The notes under the pieces: generated by a model
Database searches by the model: none
What the model was told of the DNA's origin: nothing
What the model saw: the letters and a program-made list of their open reading frames with translations, nothing else
Shown: positions 57,475 through 64,000 of the stretch, one piece after another
Numbering within the stretch: position 1 is the stretch's first letter
How the letters are laid out: every line of letters begins with the position of its first letter
Translations under genes and position numbers: made by a program
NCBI RefSeq assembly: GCF_901709675.1
Contig: NC_051099.1
Span: 4,588,001 to 4,652,000 of the forward strand
Direction: 5' to 3'
Length of the DNA: 64,000 bases
DNA from: Syngnathus acus
Taxonomy: Eukaryota > Chordata > Actinopteri > Syngnathiformes > Syngnathidae

Positions 57475-57577
57475 AACCCTAACTCTAAACCCTAACCTTA
57501 AACCCTAACCAACAACCCTAAATCTAACCCAAACCCTAACCCTAAACCCTAACCCAAACCCTAACTCTAACCCTAAT
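57475..57577. repeat. Interstitial telomere-like tract (CCCTAA variants)
   Basis: About 100 bp of ACCCTAA, CCCTAAA and CTCTAAC variants on the plus strand, at the edge of the tRNA array. A plus-oriented array fragment (GGGAATTGGC then CTTTTGCTATTAGAAACAAT) follows at 57577-57620, so the tract is embedded between oppositely oriented array pieces. Confidence 0.85.
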
Positions 57578-57620
57578 GGGAATTGGCCCTTTTGCTATTA
57601 GAAACAATGTCCCAACCCAA

Positions 57621-59055
57621 TAACATTGAACCAGCAAAAAGCACAACAAAACATCCACAGCCAATTCTGATAACGTATTCACATGCGCTTCCAATAATAA
57701 GTGGCAGTAAATCGGGGTTAGAGTTGACTCTGCTAAGGCCGCCAAAACATCAGAAGTTATAGATATGAATCTGGAAAAGTCAATATTAGTCAGATAGGAG
57801 ATATGAGGACAGAGACATCTCCAGATCTGTGCAGAGGCCCTCAGGACTTTTCAACCTAGGCCCCGCCCTCATCCCTCATCTATTTAACTGAGTTTGTACT
57901 CTGTGCTATCTAATCGATCTCATCTGCACTGGTGATGTTGGGCTGCTCCCTGCTCGCCCAGCTGCCTGCTCAGGAATCCACGTACTACCTTTTCTCCCAG
58001 TTCCTCCAGCCTTGCTACGACCCACTCTGTCCACACATAGTGAAGGCATCATCACCATTTTTGTCAGCAATAATATCGATATGCATATCCACACTTACGA
58101 ACAGTTAGGAGTCTGCAATAAACATTTTTTTGGAATATAAAAAGAGGAGGTCATGTAAATTCCACTCAGGAAGGGCTGAAATTGGAACTGAAACAGACCA
58201 TTGTGAGCAACAATTTTCGATTTAGAAAATATTGATCCAGCTGGAAAGCGGATATTTTTTCTGCCAATATTTGAGCGAATATAGTGTATTGTTTACAGAA
58301 TCAACATGTTTTACGCTTCATGCAGACATTCTGTTTAAGGTACAGAATGTAAGGCAGATCTCCAACTCCATAAAGCTGTAGTTACAGTTTGCCAGATTTG
58401 TTGAAGTCCTTTATTGCTTTCCAACCGAGCCAATTAATTTGATGTATTTTTCTACACTCACCCAAAACACTCAGTTCTTATCCAGGGAAACATTTATCAA
58501 CACAGGAATAGTAAATGCCTAACATAATCGGCAAAGAACATAGTGTAATGTATCTGCTGAGAGCATATGTACTCAAACCACAGACTTTAAGTGAAAGGTT
58601 ATTTCCCAACAGTTCCTCTAAATGAGGTCTTTTTGGAGAGCAGATTATGATTTAAATTTCCTATTGATAATAAACTTGAGGAAAGGCATCAACTAAAAGT
58701 TGGCGTTGTGGAAATAATGTCTCTTCTCTAATATTAAAAGTTCAGTACGACTGAATTATCCTTAAGCAATGAGACTTTGAGAATCGCTGTGCTCAACCAA
58801 CAAACACATTTAGAGGGGGGCAAGAAAATAAAATTCTTCTTACAGCTTGTTATCTGCATTTGGAAGCTACGAAATGTCATAAAATCAACTCATATAACAA
58901 AGAACATGTTGGCAAGCTCCTTTCAGTGAGAGGGCAAAGAGTACACAAGTTATGTTGAGCTTGAACATGTGTTTGCTGGCAGTCGCTGTAAAAATTCCTC
59001 TTACATTGTTATGTGCATCACCCAGAATCAAAATAACTTCCATGTTGTCATCTTA
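57621..59055. other. Intergenic, no gene supported
   Basis: Unique-looking DNA. A C-rich stretch at about 57850-58050 has no recognisable open frame or splice pattern that I trust. Confidence 0.35.
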
Positions 59056-59063
59056 CTTCTTGT

Positions 59064-59331
59064 CACGCCCGGCCGGACTGACCATAGGGAGACCCGGGAG
59101 TTAGGGTTTCAAACTAGGGTTTAAAGCTAGGGTTAGGGTTTCAAAGTAGGGTTCATACTCGAGTTAGGGTTTCAAACTAGAGATTTTGATTTGTTTTTCC
59201 GGTACCACCCACATCAAAACCCAAAGAATGATTGTGTGCACAAATGCATTTTGCTTGTGCCCATGCAAGGCCAGGGTGGCCTGGTTACATAACTGACTCC
59301 TGGCCTTAAAAAATCTCCCAGTCCGGCCCTG
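59064..59331. mobile_element. hAT-like MITE carrying TTAGGG-like repeats
   Basis: Starts CACGCCCGGCCGGACTG and ends CAGTCCGGCCCTG (inverted repeats), with the 8-bp duplication CTTCTTGT at 59056-59063 and 59332-59339. Positions 59100-59180 inside it are TTAGGGTTTCAAACTAGGG-type repeats. It has no coding capacity. Confidence 0.75.
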
Positions 59332-61292
59332 CTTCTTGTTACTATAGAAAGGAAACTGGTTCGTTCCATTTAAGGCATAATTAATTAGCCCAGTTTAATT
59401 GGATATTTGATAGCCATTAATGGCAGTGAATGCATTAAAGAATATTTCAGTCAGGCTAAAAACCTTTCGATGAAGGATCCTCCAAATGTTTGCAGTCCTG
59501 CCACCCCCTAAATTTAAATAATTGTTTTACTCTACTAAAAATAGCATTGAAGCGTTTGGTAATAAAAGCATCAATAGTAACACCACATACACATTTTTGA
59601 CCATGCGTTGACGTCTGAATAACATTAGAAATGAACTTACTGCAGCTGGTAATGATGAAGCAGAAAATGGAGGCAACATGACACCTCAGCATAATAACAG
59701 TGACGTGGAAATATAGCTGAAATGAGAAAAAGTGTTTCTTTACTAGCCTCTGCAACATAATACAGCAAAAACTTTTCTCAGCTAACATACGCAACCGCAT
59801 TTTTCTTGTATGTTACTTTCCTGTTCGCTCAGCCTCATTATTTGCTTCTAATCAGATTATAATAAGGCACAGTGTTGGTTTACAGTCTATGTGTGACTTA
59901 CATGCATTTTGTCAGATCATCAGCGAACACTCATTTCGCTCCTCGTTATTTCATCATTTGAACCGGGATGGATTTTTCGCAAAGGCCAAAGAAACATTTG
60001 ATTAAATGCATCAGTCTTTTTCCAGGAATCTTAAATGAATGTTAAATATGACACACGCTATTGCCGCTGCAAATTAAAGTGACATTTATTCAACTTTGCC
60101 TTCAACAGACCTTTTTTTCACTGCCACTGTAACAAAATCCAACAATATTAGCGGGGAAATATGAAGGATTTTTCCACTTCCCAAATGGTTTATTATGAGT
60201 TACATGAATTTGAGTTTACATGGCTGAAAAGGAGCTTTGTAACAGCTGCATGGCGGCACACTGTGCTCTATTTCTGATTTGGCCATTTATAACCCAAAAG
60301 TATACTTTTGGGTTAGCCGCAGGTAATGCGTGTTTTCTCTGTTGCACACTGTTATATTATATGTATCACTTGTTGAAATATGCTTCCGCTCCGTGTGCTT
60401 TTTCATCCCGTGCAGGTTAAAACCCGGCCTTATCCAGATGGATAGTCGTAATATTGTGAAGGAAATTCTTGCTGAAACATTTAACCCCAAATGTTTTTAC
60501 ACAAAGAGACCAACACTGTTTGTTGGCATTTACCGGCGTCAAAATTTTATCTCATCCTTCCTTTCCTTGCAGTTGGTGATAAGCAAAGTGACCAGCCAAC
60601 CTTGGGAGCGGTCCAATTAGTCAATAGAAAACAAGGAAGCTGTGTTCTTTGGCTACAGCATCATCATGGAAACATCAACATACACACTGTCACATGTGTG
60701 TATGGTATCATCACCTGCCATGACAGCACCTCCACCAACCTGTTTATGTTGTGGCATCTGACATTCTGGTCCAACTTTTAAGACTAACAAACTCAAAACT
60801 GTCAGACTATTGCACATTCAGCCACCTCCCTAATAATTGCTACATAGACTTGTATAGTCAGGGTTATTCCCAAGTTACCATCTCATGTTACAATCCCAAT
60901 ATTTGATATATGGTGTTAAACACAACTGAGAATGATGGAGATGTTTTTTTTTAGTCAGGGCTTAGAGAATTGCTGTGAAGCTACAAATATTAAATTATAT
61001 ATATTATATATGAAGCTACAAAAATAATATTATTATATTATTATTATTATTATTAAATTATTCAATATTATATTATATATTATATTATACATAAATATTA
61101 AGTATTAAAGCTACTGTGAAGCTACAAATATTAACTAGACTTCATATCAATTATGCATTTAATTGTGAAGATGCTAAATTGATCAATTTGACAACAAATA
61201 CTATTATGAATGTTGAAATCTGGAAACTAGACCAATAATATGATTATAAATGAAAGTTTGTGAAATTTAAAAGGCCTTCTTATAGTTTTAGA

Positions 61293-61293
<1 letters not shown>

Positions 61294-61377
<84 letters not shown>
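61294..61377. repeat. (CA)n microsatellite
   Basis: About 40 uninterrupted CA units. Confidence 0.92.
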
Positions 61378-62055
61378 TAATGTCATAATAGCACCGTTTT
61401 GGCGTTGGGGAGCTCAGTATCCATTTCAAGCAAAAAAAATGGACTGGCAGTGTGAAAGCGAAATCTGTGGATTGTCTCTGATCTTTCATTACAGAGACAA
61501 AAGACAGAATCACTTGGGGACTAAACAATATATGGTCTGACATCTATGTTCCGAGAAGAAAATTAGTTAATAAATGTAACACACATGCAAATTGACGCTG
61601 GTCAAGATCAATAATAATTACAAAGCTAATGGTTGTGCAGAGTAGTGAGTCTGTGTGTGGGTGTGGGGAGTTCCCTTGCTACACTCACTGGCAGCAATAA
61701 ACTTGTAACTTCATGCCTACTAAATTATCTGCATTTGACTGTAATGTATTTGTAAAATGTTGGCAAGCAGGCCTCACGAAATGAATCAAGCTGCCAGAAA
61801 TGTGGAAGACATTTCATTCATTTCTGGATTGAAAGATTCAAGTCCAAAATCTAACTGGTTCCAAGGGCTTAATGTTGCTTCTGCGTTGCAGCTAAATTAA
61901 TCATTTATTGACTAAATGCTACTTTAAAAGCCAAGAACTTGAGCCAGAATGGCCAGTGGCCAATGTTGTAATGTCTGGGAATTAAAGACTCCTAATAAAA
62001 GAGACTGGGTTGTTGTTTTTAATAATGCATGGGATATATATATATTTTTTTTGTG

Positions 62056-62073
62056 GAGGGGGGGGGGGGGGGG
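62056..62073. repeat. Poly-G run
   Basis: A G homopolymer of about 16, flanked by a TATATATATTTTTTTT stretch. It could form a G-quadruplex and is prone to length error. Confidence 0.8.
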
Positions 62074-62362
62074 TTTCTTGCACTGTGAAAATGTCTGCTA
62101 ATCAGGAGAAAACTTGTAAAAATTTCCCTAGAGTGAAAAGAAAAAAAAAAGGTAGGCCCATTTGTTTGCAATCTGCTTTTGATGGAAGTTAGTCAAAGAA
62201 GGTCAAACCCCCAAGCACTGGTCTGGAGAAGACCACCCTACAACCGAGCCACACTGCTCCTGAATCCAACCAAGCAATTTCTCAGATCTACACAATTTTC
62301 CCTGGACTTTCTGGAAATATCAGTTTTTTTGCATCTATTCCATTTCCTAATTCTATGTAGAG

Positions 62363-62761
62363 TACCGTATTTTCCGGACTGTAAGGCGCACCTTCAATGA
62401 ATGGCCCATTTTAAAACGTTGTCCTTATATAAGGCGCACCGGACTATAAGGCGCACCATTAATGCATCATGTCAGATTTTTAATCCAAATCAAATCATTC
62501 TCCATTTTATCTTTTTTATTTCAACTTCAGACGCAACAAATGACTTTATAATCACAAAATAATGATCCATAGTCTTTTTGATTCATGATTCATAGTCTTC
62601 AGCGGGCCACTTATGATTGATTTCATGACACAATGCTTCGGGCCAGTTTAAATTTAGGAATTTGGTCCATATATGAGGCGTACCGAACTATAATGCGCAC
62701 TGTCGGCTTTTGAGAAAATTCTAGGTTTTTAGGTGTGCCTTATAGTCTGGAAAATACGGTA
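62363..62761 (-). mobile_element. Palindromic MITE-like element, second copy
   Basis: TACCGTATTTTCCGGACTGT at one end and GGAAAATACGGTA at the other, with internal GGCGCACC repeats. It is the same family as 25381-25714 in the opposite orientation (AATTTAAACTGGCC appears reverse-complemented). It is longer and flanked by TA. Confidence 0.65.
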
Positions 62762-64000
62762 CTTTGAGATCCCACAAACCAAAAATCTTGTGTGAAAGGA
62801 TTCTTGAATGACTTCTTGGGAGTGATCGCAGGCTACTCTGGTAAGCTAGAAATGCTGCCAACTGGTGGAAAAGAAAATCTGATGTCTCTCGGTCCTGTTA
62901 AGAAACTAGACCTCGAGGCCCTCTGGAATAACAACGAAAGCTTGCAGCGAAAATAATCCTCCCCACATACAATAGGGGAGTATGTGGACTTTGTCTCCGA
63001 CACAGCTCTGAAAAATGTGCCGAGTGATAAGAACACTGCCCACTTTATCATAAAAAACAAGGATACCGGTCTCAGTGAACAGGCTTACCAGACTATCCAT
63101 CTGACTTCCTGGCAGCCGAAGGCTCTGACGGCATTCATCACACAACTCGAGCAAGTAACAGAAACCATGCTGAAGGTCCTGAGCGGCCATTGCGATTAGA
63201 AGCAGCAGGCATAACAAACATTGTTGCCATGGTGACCGTGTACATATCTTGGTGAAACAATACTGCTTTGTGGTAAAATGATTTGACTTGAACATATGTG
63301 TCAGTTGTCAGAAAATGATAGTATTCTTCCTTCTCATGCACAGAAAAACATTTGGCTGGAAGGAAATACTGGAAGTTTACTGTGAATCATTTTCGGACTT
63401 TCTCAGGTTAGAAAGAATTTTACACACGTCTCAAGCGAAGACTGATGTGTTCCACTCAAATGAAACATTTTTCATCTACCCATAATATTCTGGCTAATCC
63501 AAATAAAATTATTCATTGTAAAACATTGATGTCACATTCACACGACATTTTAATTAAGAAAGGGGAGAGAAATTGGGTGGAAGTAGCAAGGGAAAGAGTA
63601 ATGTCATAGTTTGGGAAGGTCCCCAAATGAATTGCGTTTCTGCCACGGAAATTTGCCCAAAGGGGAAAAACAGTGGTGGACAAATTCCCAAAGGTTCCTG
63701 TGAGTTCATGATGTACTATGAAGTGGAGTTAATGTACATTGATGGGTTTGAAAATTCCTCCCCTAAAACCCCATCTGGTGTTCTCAGAGTGAAAAATACA
63801 TCAAAACAAACCTCAAAAGCTACGGTGGCACCTTTAAGGTCAAATACAATTTGTTCTGCGATGGATGTCGGTTGACCTCTAATTTGTTCGAATTTGCAAC
63901 TGTTTATTTTTTCCTTGGGAAATATTGACAAATTAATCATCCTTTCCAAGGTCAAAATGTCATATTTCTTTTTTAGCTCTACAGGCAAGGCGATGTTGAC
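62762..64000. other. Right edge: coding-like but unidentified sequence
   Basis: At 62775-63199 the plus strand reads as two overlapping open stretches with protein-like composition (for example GYSGKLEMLPTGGKENLMSL, then TAHFIIKNKDTGLSEQAYQT) separated by a stop or frame change. This may be a decayed pseudogene or a transposon remnant. I do not recognise the family and give it no function. The rest shows nothing clear. Confidence 0.3.

Larger units (their letters stand above)
59340..62362. other. Intergenic, no gene supported
   Basis: Open frames are short and without recognisable domains. AT-rich low complexity lies at about 60985-61110. Microsatellites in this interval are listed separately. 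Confidence 0.35.

Noticed and set aside
62906-63295. Minus-strand open frame of 129 codons
   Set aside because: It lies opposite the protein-like plus-strand sequence and shows no recognisable domain.

Overview
This is teleost fish DNA. The window has vertebrate spliced genes with GT-AG introns, an AT-rich background, short terminal-inverted-repeat transposons with 8-bp target duplications, LINE 3'-tail fragments common in fish, and long (CA)n, (TA)n and (GATA)n microsatellites. wnt11 beside thap12 matches my recollection of human 11q13.5 (WNT11 next to THAP12), which supports both names. The species cannot be fixed from the sequence alone.

Region 1 (1-16.5 kb) is a cluster of transposon-derived genes. 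On the minus strand, running off the left edge, is an intact intron-bearing gene for a retroelement-type integrase (H2C2 zinc finger plus rve core, GIN1/Ginger-like). Head-to-head with it is thap12 (2119-4757): a THAP zinc finger joined to a hAT-transposase-derived body, 5 exons, 711 residues by my splice reconstruction. Next comes a tandem paralogue (5626-15902) with one THAP finger followed by four consecutive copies of the THAP12 hAT-like body. Each copy is one short linker exon plus one ~1.5-1.8 kb exon, all joining in frame into one predicted 2,460-residue protein. This tetra-module gene is the strongest candidate for something undescribed.

Region 2 (16.5-29 kb) holds wnt11: a probable non-coding first exon ending at 19697 and five coding exons from 21582 to 28128 (357 residues), with a polyadenylation signal at 28809. 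Its introns carry non-autonomous transposons.

Region 3 (29-50 kb) shows no gene I can support. It contains simple repeats and a few interspersed repeats.

Region 4 (50.1-57.5 kb) is a tandem array of tRNA-Glu genes with an exact 161-bp period: 28 units on the plus strand, then a palindromic centre built around a small inverted-repeat transposon and a gutted tRNA, then about 15 units on the minus strand. Most units keep A box, B box, acceptor pairing and a TTTT terminator. Anticodons are mostly TTC, several are CTC, and there are odd variants (TTT once, CCT four times). The array ends at an interstitial telomere-like tract.

Region 5 (57.6-64 kb) is intergenic or repeat DNA, with a transposon carrying TTAGGG-like repeats and a second copy of a palindromic repeat seen in a wnt11 intron. 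No coding gene is convincing there.
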